Origin: Henricia sp. BOLD:AAB3569
Taxonomy: Eukaryota; Echinodermata; Asteroidea; Spinulosida; Echinasteridae
Direction: 5' to 3'
NCBI GenBank assembly: GCA_037783545.1
Contig: JBBELK010000024.1
Coordinates: forward strand, 992,001-1,056,000
Length of the DNA: 64,000 nt
Below the pieces are notes generated by a model, which did not search any database, was not told where the DNA came from, and saw nothing but the letters and a program-made list of their open reading frames with translations. The translations under genes were made by a program, and so were the position numbers. How positions within the stretch are numbered: position 1 is the first letter of the stretch; each line of letters begins with the position of its first letter. Below are positions 10,401 through 22,400 of this stretch, piece by piece.

Positions 10401-13400
10401 TGTACTGTAAGCTGCCAACACATTACATTACCAATATTTCCCCGAGTATTTATCAGGGATGCCAGTGGCTCTTACCTTCAGGGCCGGAACAAAAATCATA
10501 ACTGCATGTGTGCACATGGACTCGCCAGCACAGTATACTGTACAGTATACGTACATGGACAGTGTGCAATACATGCAATGGATATGTCAGTATGTATGTG
10601 ATGACTGCTGTATGGATACAGCGCCCTCTGATCAATAGTCTGGTTTCCTGGTACTTTAGCTGTGAATGATTATGGCCAGGATACAGACATACTGCATGTG
10701 TGCAAATCATGTACATGTACATAGGCTGTACATGCATGACATAGGGCATATCCAGACATCGTTAATCAGTAAGTGAGACAATTTTCCACGTTTTTTTGGA
10801 CTTGGAAATATATTCGCTGTTTACTTTTCTGGCCTGGAAAAAAGTCTTTGCCAGGTTTCTTTTTCCAAAATAAGAAAAGCCGGAATTCCGGCTATAGCCG
10901 GAAGACTGGCATCCCTGATTTATACCAAGCACGATCTGTGGTGGAGGGAATCCCCTACTGCCCTTATAAACCAATTTTCCTCAAAACCTAAAATAAAATT
11001 CTTCAACATTCATTGGCTGCAACGGACAACCAAATACAAAGTCTTGTTAAGTAGAATCACAAAGCAAAATGTTTCAATTTTTAATTCAGAAGTATATTTG
11101 TACCTGGTTTAATATGCATTTTATGGGAATGTATTAACAGTATTTTTAAGATGGCAAAATTTACATTTCACTGTGACATTTCTATTTGGTTTTAAATGCC
11201 CTGAATACTTTTGTTTTTGCCCTGAAAGTTTTGAGCAACACTGCTGATCAGGGTTGGATTGACTGAGTCATCAGATTTCAGACGGCAATTCCTTGGTCAT
11301 CATTTCAGCAATGTCGGACAAAACGTTGGATTTAATACTTCTGCGTCAAGTTTGTTAACAAATAAATATATTTTTTTGTTGGTTCTTACATAAGAATGAC
11401 AGAAGTGGAAAACTCCATTCAAGATAAATAATAAGCAAATCCTTGAAGATTTAACTCCACAATAGAGCCTTTGCACGGCGGCCATGACAGGGGGCAGTCA
11501 CATTGTTACCATGTGTCATGCGTGAGTAGGTGCTTTGTGGTTCTATTGTTACATCATTTAGATAAGAAAACCTGCCCCCTGTCATGGCCGCCGGTGCAGA
11601 AGCTCTATTAGCATAATTTTGCAGACCTTTTTTCACTGACCTTTCCTTTGTTCTTTGGATTTGTCTGCCCAACTAACGAGGCGTGGTAAATCAGACCATA
11701 TTTGGGAGTATCTTTTTTGGTCTTGAGTGCCCTGAACAGTGCTTTCTCTGCTCCCAGAATTTGGACTGTGGAGGCTGGGTGTTTGGCGAGATTCATCAAG
11801 GAACCTGCATTTTGAGGATATTAAAAAAAATTGAGCAATTATTTAATTCAGGCATCGGCATCATAAAAATAAGAAACAGGTCACTCTGACCTTTATTTTC
11901 TCTAAATAAACTCCTCAAAAAAAGTTTGGAAAGTCAAGTTTGACTGACGATTTCTCTCTTATTGCAAAATAATTTTCCTTGAATTTTATATTATTCGAAA
12001 GCCCTGTTATTCCTCTTTACGATGCTGTGTCATTTGTTATGATTAAGCAATTGGGGGATGTGCAGCACAGCTGAATACGGGGGCGGGTGTAAAGTGAAAT
12101 GTCACAAAATGCATTGCTATTGTCAAAAAGTGCATTGACACATTCCCATCCTCCCAGCAAAAGGGGAATGCACTGCATGACAATAGCAGTAAATTTTGTG
12201 ACATTTCACTTTTCACCCACCCCTGTATTCCGCTATACTGTACATCCCCCACCGCTATACTGTACATCCCCCAATTGATTAATCATAACAAATGACACAT
12301 CACTGTAAAGAGGAATAACGGGGCTTTCCAATGATACAAAATTCAAGGCAAATTATTTGGTAACAAGAGAGAAATCGTCAGTCAAACTTGACTTTCAGAA
12401 CTTTTTTTGAGGAGTTTATATCAAATGGGGCTCCATGGCCAACTTTGACCGAGACCTGGTCAAACAGGTTTCGCGAAGTAGTCCAAAAGTGTCAACTGAG
12501 TCTGGTTATCAGAATATGAAATTTAAGAGAATTTGGCCAAGTTGGCCTTAGAAATTACATGACGGGGGAATGGGCCAACTTAGCAGGGTATGAGGTCATT
12601 TAACTCAGTTAATGTCTAGATTTATGATTTGCTACAATATGAGTGCCTTAGGATGGGAAAATATGGAAAAATTTGTAAAAGGACAATCAATTTTGCAAGC
12701 ATACTATGTGGTTTTTCTTGGGTTTGGTCAAGAGAAAAAATGGGTAGAAAAAATGGACTATACGGAATATTTAAAGTATTGAGCAACACTGCTGATCAGG
12801 GTTGGATTGAATGAGTCGTCAGATTTCAGACGGCAATTCCTTGGTCATCATTTCAGCAATGTCAGCCTAAACTTTGGATTTAATTCTTCTATATCTACAC
12901 AATTTCTATGCTGGTTCTTACATAAAAATCACGTGGGCAGTCTTAAACTAGCGATAATGACCAGTGATAATGCCCGGCCGGCTGGCCCGTTTTTGTGCCC
13001 TAGTCAGCGCGTATACGGAACACGCACATGCACAAAGTCAAAGAAACTGCAGGCGCCCGAAAGCAAATTGTGCACTTATATTATATATACTTCCGCGACT
13101 TATATTCGGTCGTGTGCGTGAGCGCGAAACACACATGCGTAACTTGCGCGATCGAACAAAAACATGGCGAACAGCTAGCAGTTGTACGTAATTTACTTAG
13201 TCGGTGAAAGTTAAAGAAATTTTATTTTACCTGCATGTGATATAAGTCTTGCGCCAACAAGGTCCCCAACTAGTGTTGTAAGGTTCGGTGCCACAGCCTG
13301 CATTCTGTTCTTCAAATAGTCGTACAACTGAGCTCTGTATTCAGTTATCTCAACGATCTGGAAAGGGAAAGGAACGGGAAAATGACAATCGGGGTATAAA

Positions 13401-16400
13401 CTAATAACAACAAGAACTTTCCAATCTCAACGATTCTAATCAAAATCTCAACAGAAATGTGTAATTTCTTTGTCATTTTGAGTGTGCTTAATTTAACAAC
13501 ATGTGTTATATAACGCCCAAGTAGATCCTTGTCATCTGATTGGATGATAGCAGGTCACGTGTCGTTCAATAATTAATCCATTTAAAGCTACGTCACTAAC
13601 CGTGCAGCTTTGTTCCATTTGCCGTGTGCAATTTTGTTCCATACTTTTTTTCCATTGCACGATGTGCCCACTGTATGTGCGTGTCAAATGTGACGACCCC
13701 CGACACCAACAATTTTTACAACTCACAAGCAACATGGCGGGTTTTGTAATATGACGGCAATGAAATAGCTGAGCTTTGAGACAATTCTGATGCCACCAAC
13801 ATCAAAATAAACTACAAGGGTAAGCCTGAATAATTTATTTTTAAAAATGTAAGATGACAAGGGCGTTATATAAAACAAATAATGAATGACTTTTTGGAAG
13901 GAATGGAAGGAATATTTTCATTCGGTGAAATATGGAATATGTTCTATTCAACTATGTGGTTTTTCTTGGGTTGGATCAAGAGAAAAAATGGGTAGAAAAA
14001 ATATGGAACATTTAAAGTTTTGAGTAACACTGCTGATCAGGGTTGGATTGACTGAGTCATCAGATTTCAGACGGCAATTCCTTGGTCATCATTTCAGCAA
14101 TGTCAGACTAGACTTTATATTTAATTCTTCTACATCAACACAATTTCTTTGCTGGTTCTTACATAAAAATCACTGCTTTATGTAACCGGATATATTGGGG
14201 GCCGTCCATAAAGTACGTAAGCACGAAATGCAGACTTTTTAGACCGACCCACCCTCCCCCCCGTAGAGAAAATTTGGGTGTAAGCATGGTCTCTAACCCC
14301 ACTCCGTGCGTACATACATGTGATTTATGGATGGCTCCTAATCTAATGTTTAATACCAGTATGTGAGTATCAGTTGCAACAGACGTGCATTCTGGGATTG
14401 CTTATTTTCTTTCATTTCAAAATGGCCGTCTTTGCACATCATGTAAAATTGCCCTAAAAACGTGTGATTCTGGGTCTGGTTTTTCCGACAAGACAAAATC
14501 ATAAATTGTGCTATTGTCTCATCACTATGAGAACACTATGTATTTTACAGCATTTATAGTCGTCCAATGGTTTTACCTGTTCACAGAGATAATGAATATT
14601 CAAAAAGTCTTCGTCTGATATTTCCGTTCCCATGGAGATCTCGGCTGCTAGTTTGACATCTTTCTCCAAATCCTCCGGTAGAATATCGGAAAAATCTATA
14701 TCAACTGCTTTGGTTCGGTCTCCTGGTAAAAAAAAGAAAAGAAAACATTTTATGTACAAGTGAATGTCAAAAAATTTCCAGCATGAAATACCATTTTGGA
14801 TGGAAATAAATTTATGTGGTGTTTGTTACCATTGCTATCAGCACCTTGAGTAAGGTTTTTCTTGTCAACTCATGAAAAACAAAATTGGGTCATTGCAAAT
14901 GGCCCTTTAAACTGTAGTTGCACCAAAACTAAAGCACAACAAACAGCAATTTTACAAGAGAAGCAATATTTCTTAGCTATCATTCTCAAAATTAGTTCAA
15001 AATTACCCACTAATCATTACAAAAAACAAAATAAGGAACCTACCCATTAATCTGACTGTCTTGGCAAAGGCTAGATTATCAGTGATGATCTTGCCGAGTT
15101 CAGGAAAATGCCAGCCGTACCACTCACGGCATCGCATTATGTAGTTGTTTAGTTCCTTGTCCAAATCATCCAACAACGCTGTGTGAAATTATGAGAAATG
15201 AAGTTTGTTAAATATTGACCCCTTTCCAATGACGTAATTTTGGGAGTCAAATAATGCCGCATCATTGTGGAAGCAATGTGCGTGCGCGTTCTGTGTGTCC
15301 ATAGTACGCGTAACGCGCTATACTAAGGCTCCCATTGGTGAATTAAACCGCGTTATGCCCACCGCACGCACATCGCTTCCACAATGACTCAGCATTATTT
15401 GACTCCCAAAATGGCGTAATCCCACATGTTCAAAAGAGGTCAATACACTGATTGTGCTCAAAGAAAGGAAATTTGAATTAATTTGAAATTATTAGCCTTT
15501 TAAAAGAGGTATAAAATATCTTAAGAGGTTATGATACAAAAAGGCTTGGTGGTTAAACTTTTGATCCCACTTTGTGTGCCTTTAAAATTCATTTTAGTGA
15601 GGATAATGGAAAACAAATTGACATGACAAAATTGAACATGTTGACATGACAAAATTGAACATGTACCTTTACTATTGCTACTATGCCAGTCATCCTACAA
15701 ATGTACTTTGTACAGACAGTAGGGAGGTTTCGGTCGCATACGGTTAGGCAAAACGACGACTATTAGTGAATTTTACGTCATCAGTTTGTGCGTACTTGTG
15801 GCGTTCATACAAATATCCCAAGTGTTGTTTTGTTGTTTACACCGATAGTAACGCCTCTACACCTTAGTGAAAAACGGACAGCGAAAGGTAACGATTTTGA
15901 GGTTTGGCTAATCGTAGTCGTAATCACTAACCGTGCACACCGAAACCTCACTAGTGTTTCCTCTGTCACAGAAAACCAAAACAAGTCCCTGGCGTTATGC
16001 GGACACATCTAATTCTGCATATTTTTGGTTTGGAAATGAGGTCACGTCAAATCGTCTTTGAATTATGTAACCCTTGGCATTATTACCAAACCAAATCCAT
16101 ACATATATGATACAGGTATGTTGACAATGACTAACTTAACAGAGGGAGGTTTAGGCATCAACAGAGCACATCCTCTGTATAAAGAATGTATTTTTATTTT
16201 TGGAAGTAGTAGTTTTATGCTCAGAGATGCTGTCGTCACCTTAGCGAGCTGGCTTAATTGACAGAGGCAATCCGTCACCAGCTCGCCATCAGGCGCAAAT
16301 TATCTCATCACAGCAATGTTATTAATTATCTCTTGTAGATGTATTTACTTTCATATTCTCAACTTTAATTTTAGGAACTTAGTTTCAAAGATACAAATAC

Positions 16401-19400
16401 GGAAAACTGAAACTTACAAATTGCTTGCACGATCATTGTGTCCACTTTATCTGGGCTGAACTTCAGTTTATATCTTGAAAGACTGCGGAGAGAAAGAAAC
16501 AAAATATAAAGGAAAATATGGATGGTAACATTTGTGTCTCTTTGGGATGAAAACAACTTATGGGGATGCTACCACCAAAGTTCATACAGCATTTGCTTCC
16601 TGCGTTGGGTTTGAAACTGCGTTCGGTTTTTTTATTCACCACTTACACTTAGTGTGATGTGATTTGCCAGGGTAACTGGTCTAAACATTCACTGGTAATC
16701 TAAAACATCCATTACTAAAGCACAGGAAAACAGTTCACTGGTTTTAGTGTAAACCCAGTAACTTTGGCAACACACAAAGGGGGACGAGTTCACTTTAGTA
16801 TTCTAGTGGTGCCAATGTTAAATTTGTTTAGCATTTAGCAACGAAATGTTGCCAGCCAAAATCATAAGTGATGTGTATGGAAAAGTATTACTAAGAACAC
16901 AAGCCGATATACAATTTTGGCTGGTAAATATATCTTTGCAAAAATGTTGGATGGCTTGTCTCAGAGGTAGTGACGAACATTTCTAATCTTCACTTAAAAT
17001 CTGACACTGAATATATGCATCATTGACAAAACCATCCAACATGTACTATCAGTGATATCTCAATGGAATGTGCGTCAGTCAGAAATCCTGTAAGAAAGAA
17101 TTTATCCCCGTGAAAAGAATAACAGAAGCTTAAAGTTCCACTGACCTATGGGCCAGACCAAGTGTCATCGCAGTCAGTTCCCTTTCTGGAAGTCCGGGAA
17201 CAAGATTACTGAATTGAGAGCGGATTCCCCGCATCAGCTCCGCAATAGCGGGGCTGTGAACGCATGATAGGTTGATTTTTTCCTAAGAAAATTCAAGAAG
17301 AGAAAACAATAACATTTATATGTATATACCTGCCAATTTGCAAACTTTGATAAATTTAGGCCGTGTTGTTCGACCTTAGCGGTCGCCCGCTCGCCAAATG
17401 CGAGTGAAAACAGCGGCGGGCGAGTCAAAACCCTTCTCTTTGTAGTCCGGCGGGCGAGTTAAAAAGGTTGAAAGGTCCATATTTCAGAAAGGCATGTACG
17501 GTGGATTTAACACAAAACTTCAGTCCTCATGTGTATTTAATTTATAAATTTCTCCTGTTGATATCCATATAATTTTGGGGCCTCTAGTCCGGCGCATTTG
17601 CCACCGATTTCCACAAGGCCGCTCGCGATCGCGCACGACGTACGTCCGCAGGTATAAAACAGTCTCGTGTACGTGGCATTATTATTTCTCCGGCGCCGAG
17701 GATCGTCGAATATTTCCATAAAAATGACGATCAAGCAAAACACGGTCGCTGCGATGCACGAAAAAACGATCACAAAAATTACGATCGACAACCCAGCTAC
17801 ATGTATGTCATGTAGGAAATGTATAAAAGTCAGAGGTACCCGGAGGTAGATGTTTTTGCTAACGTGTAGTTGGTGCGTTGACGGTGGCTCCGGAGCTACG
17901 TGGTATTGAAATAACAAGCCGGAGGTAGGTTGTAGCATGTACTACACGGTAACAAACAATTCTACCCGGGTCACCTCTGGGTTACTCCGTTACCTCCGGA
18001 CCGACCTCCAGGTTTCAACCACACCCCGTGCACGTGCAGGGGATTTCACGTGCAGGGGATTTCCCGATAAGAGTAAGAGGCCAACTCGTGTTGTAAAACG
18101 CATACTGATTGGCTGATAAAAATAATATGACCTGTTGCTTGTAAATTCTGGCCAATTACGTTCGGTGATCGGCATGAGTTGGACTGGTTACCGCCCCACT
18201 AAAGCCGGGAATTTTTTGTCCGGAAACCAGACTAGGCACGTTCCGGCGCCCGGTGGACCAGCACACGGTGGACCGGGCCGTCTGTACCGTATCGAGAGCT
18301 GTTTTTGGTCGAGCCGATACGCACGTTTGTACGTGGGGAGAACCTCAACGTTGGCCAACAACAGGTACCAGGCTTTCCATAGACGCGTGCACAAAAGCAC
18401 TGAAACCAGTGGCGGACGTTGGGCCAACGTTTGTGTGTTTGGAATGCAACCCATGTGTACGGCCATAATGCATAGGGAAGAAACAATGGCACATGTATCG
18501 ATACATGTACATGCACATGCATGTCCGGACATTCATCCGGTTTGTTTACACATGTGTACACATGCACATTAACCACGATGCTAACCACGTGCGCACGGCC
18601 AGCACGGGGCGTTCGTAAATGAAATTTTCGGAACGATTTAGAAGCTTTTAAAAGTAATAGATGAAAAAGAAATGGAAAACTACCTGTTTATTTTTACATT
18701 TGGAAGGAATTTAATACTTGGCAATTACCAGACCTTTACAAAACACATGAGAACAGAGTTTTTCCTAGTAAAGTTATTCCTGCTACATGTTGTTTCTGTT
18801 AAAATCTTCAATTTTTTTTTTTTTCACTATTATTTTTTTCCTCATCAAATGTGAACCTATTGATGCTTTGATAATTCGTTCTGTACCGCTGAAAATAAAA
18901 CTAAAGCCTTTTCTTTGCAAAATTCCACACTCGATAGATGTTGGTACAAAATGAAGAAATTTAGAAAAAAAAGGGTAAAAACATGCGGGCTAGTGAAACG
19001 GCTTGCGGACTACCTAAAATGTTGGTTTACTAGTCCGGCCGGCGAGTGAAAAAATAAGTTAAGGGAAACCCCTGAAATAGCCACTGGACTTGGGGCAATT
19101 AACGTAGGTCCCCTTTCACATTTAAAAGGTGAATTGCAACGTCAACAATTTGAAGACATTTCTTAATGCGAATGCAGGCCTCTTCAATTGAATAAGATTA
19201 GAATACCTTAGTTTGATTAAGTAAAACGGCTTATTCAACAAAGATAGCTTCATTTGATAAAGTAAATTTGCAACGTGTATGCCCCCTTGGTCCAATAAAG
19301 TAACTTGACAAGAGGGGGCACCCGCTTCAGACACAATTGGCAGGGCTGTATACTCCCCAGGGAGGCGAGACGGTTCTTAGCGATATTTCAAGATGCGTGT

Positions 19401-22400
19401 GCTTAACCATGTCATTATTGTAACTGGTTGCCATGACGCAAGTATGATTTCGGCCAGGTTTCTGCGACCAAATGAAAGCCCTCAGAGATGTTGTCGTCAC
19501 CTTAGCAGGACGGGCTTAATTGACAGAAGGCAATCTGTCACCAGCCCCGCCATCAGGCGCAAATTATCTCATCATTGTGCCCTGTCTATGTTCAACGTTT
19601 AATTCAGTTACTACCCGTTACTTTTCAGTGTTTCACGTTTATTATCAATTTAGAAATGAATATTTGAAGCTGCTAACAAGAAAAAGCAACTGATGAATTG
19701 ACTCAAAAATCAAACTAAAAATTGAGATTGGATGGATCATCTGTAGCTACATTGTATACAACTCGAAATCTGCCAAGGATCACTAATACTTTCATGTTTT
19801 CTTAAAAGTAATTAATACATGCGTAAACATTTAAGGTAAATACATTTGTTGATCCCTCATGTAACATATTACAAAACATTTTGACACATTTTGCATGATT
19901 TCCAGCATTCTGAAAATAATTATAGAACGTATCTAATATTTGACATCTTGTCTTTGAAAGTAACTTTGCTATACCAAGACACGATTTGTAGTCAAACTAG
20001 TCTTGTAAGACACATACCTTGATGATGCCACCAAGTTTGGCATCCGCCACAGCAAGCTCAGCGTGGGCATCTTTGGCAACTATTTTCTTAAGAATCTTCT
20101 TCAAACTCTTGTTGAGTTTTCCTTCTACAGCAGCTGTAGCAGCTATATGAAAAAGGAATGGAAAGAATTCCGTACACGGATGTCGACTATGTGGACTGAG
20201 ATACAATTACAGTCTTGTTTGTATGTGACAAAATAACGTAATGCTTAACACCTGGAAAACAAAATGCAGGGCTCTAATTCCACGACTGCAATGACCGTAA
20301 TTGCCTTCGTGCCCCTCTTGTAAAATTTAAAAATGCCCGTGTGTCCTTTAAAAGTGTCCCATACTTTTAGTGCTATCTTAGACAATCTTTGCAGAAATTG
20401 CAGTGCCCTCCTCGAATATGAATGTTGGACATTGGACACATGAAATTTGTCACACCAAATGTGACTCAAGGTTTTGGAAAGGTCCTAACTGCATCATTAT
20501 CAATGAGGACAACAATTAAAATAGACAATATACCTGCAAGTGCCTCTGTTGTGTCTTGAAATTTGTCAAACTGTTTCAGCTTTACTCTAAAAGAAAAAGT
20601 AGAAAACCAATGAACTATTAACGTCTTGAAATCTTGGAGAGAATATACAGTGACGTCATGTTGTTACATGTTTCGAACTCTCCTCTGTTTATCCTCCCGG
20701 GGGAGAAAAAAAATCAACTGCTACCAGGGTCATTGTTGAGTCCATCACAATTCTATCAAAAGTCCAGAGCCGATAAAATCACAAGTCCGCCACAAGTCCA
20801 GTAACAAGAAGCAAAGTATGAACATGCACAAAAGAATGCCTTTGTTAGAGTTCATTTGAAGAAGCTTGTGACTTGAATTAAGACCCACGGACTTGTGAGG
20901 ACTTGTGATGGACTCGCCTACAACCCTGCCTGCTTCGCCTGAAACACAGAGAAGTTTGTGACCTGTCAATAATGTGGAACTCCTCTAAACATTTAAAATT
21001 CACAACGAAAAAAGATAGAAAAAACGTCTATAAAAATTGTTTGAACTCACATTCTGCTTGCTCCTTCCGGGCTGGTAAAGTCTTGGTAGAGATTTTCAAC
21101 GGCATGTAGTTTCTTTTCATCAAGAAGCTACAAAAATTACAATTTTTTTAGTAAATCTTCATATTGCTAATTTTTCACGAGTTGGCCACAAAATTAAGTA
21201 ATTCTGAATTAGACTGCACTCGTGGCCCGAGTGGTTTGAGTCATTGATTTGCAACACTTGGGTGAAAATTTGGTTTAAAGGCATTTTGGACAATCAACGA
21301 CGAACAGATTTCTGTTTTTCTAAACCCATATTTTTCAATCGCCAAGCACATTTTCCGGCCGTGTGTGCGTGTGTGTGGGCCTACATAGACTTGTATGAGT
21401 CTGTGTGGTGTACGTGTACACGTATAGTCCTGTATTATAGTGCTGTATTAAACGTGTGCCATCTGAAAAGAAAAATAACAAAAGATTACGTAATAGGCCT
21501 ACCAGTTATTCCCAAATGTGCTGTTTTATGGGTCACTAAAACGTCGGTATCTCCTCTCAAAATGGTCCGATTTAAAAAAAAATCTTTTGGACTCCACAGA
21601 CATTGCCCTTCACATTGCTTATAAATTTGATGGCTTTAAGTTTAGGCCATCGGAATGAAAGTCATAGAATACCGTCCGGAAGATTTCAAAAACACATGAG
21701 GCTTTTTTTCATTATTCATTTTTTTTTATTTTGAAAAACAGGTGCCCGAGGGGTAGATAGACAATGTATGTGCTGCCCCCATATAAGGACAGCGTGCGAG
21801 TGAGACACGACTCGGATTAATCAGATCAACTCGCCAAATACCACGTTTTATTCTCACCATAAATTCATATGAAAACCTCTTACGGTTTCTTTAGTATTCT
21901 ATTTACGATTTGGTTTCATTATTTTTCTTTCATATTGATCATAAAGTGGACGAAATTTGGGAAATCGGGACTTTTCTTACGTTTTCGTCTTCAAATCGTT
22001 TTCACGTCTGCCATCATTGCATGACAGGCAGACACCGATGAGACGTAATTTTTCATTGGCCAAAATTCGATGTCGCGATGGCAACAGCCAATCAGAGACG
22101 GAATACATACGTGTACAGAACGTCCGAAGATTGCCGAAGTGAGATCGGGGGTGCGTTCAATAGCACAATACATACGTACGCCGGTAAGTATGGGTATTTT
22201 CCTATACCTTCACCGTTGAAGGTATTGTCGGTATGCATACGTATTGCGCTATTGAACGCGCCCCGGGACTTGCAGTCTCGCGCAGCTACACCGAAACGTA
22301 AAAACACGAACAGTGGAATTGTGTGTCAGCACTTGGATCTCGCGCTCAAGACTATCGTCTGCCGTCTGATTTCAAAAAATTTGGTTGATTGGTCGGAATT

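Noticed and set aside
8670-11804. Calling the minus-strand gene NOP56
   Set aside because: Exon 8 ([14 protein letters not shown]), [17 protein letters not shown] and the first exon MLVLFE are NOP58 features; NOP56 differs at each.
7028-14098. Naming the six-copy snoRNA family SNORD11 because NOP58 hosts SNORD11 in vertebrates
   Set aside because: The guide for 18S G509 would need CACTACCTCCC before the D box, and neither guide of this family resembles it.
18135-18588. Six-frame open region with frames of 114-145 codons in NOP58 intron 4
   Set aside because: Nearly all frames are open because the stretch is GC-rich and has few stop-like triplets; none looks like a protein family and it lies inside an intron.
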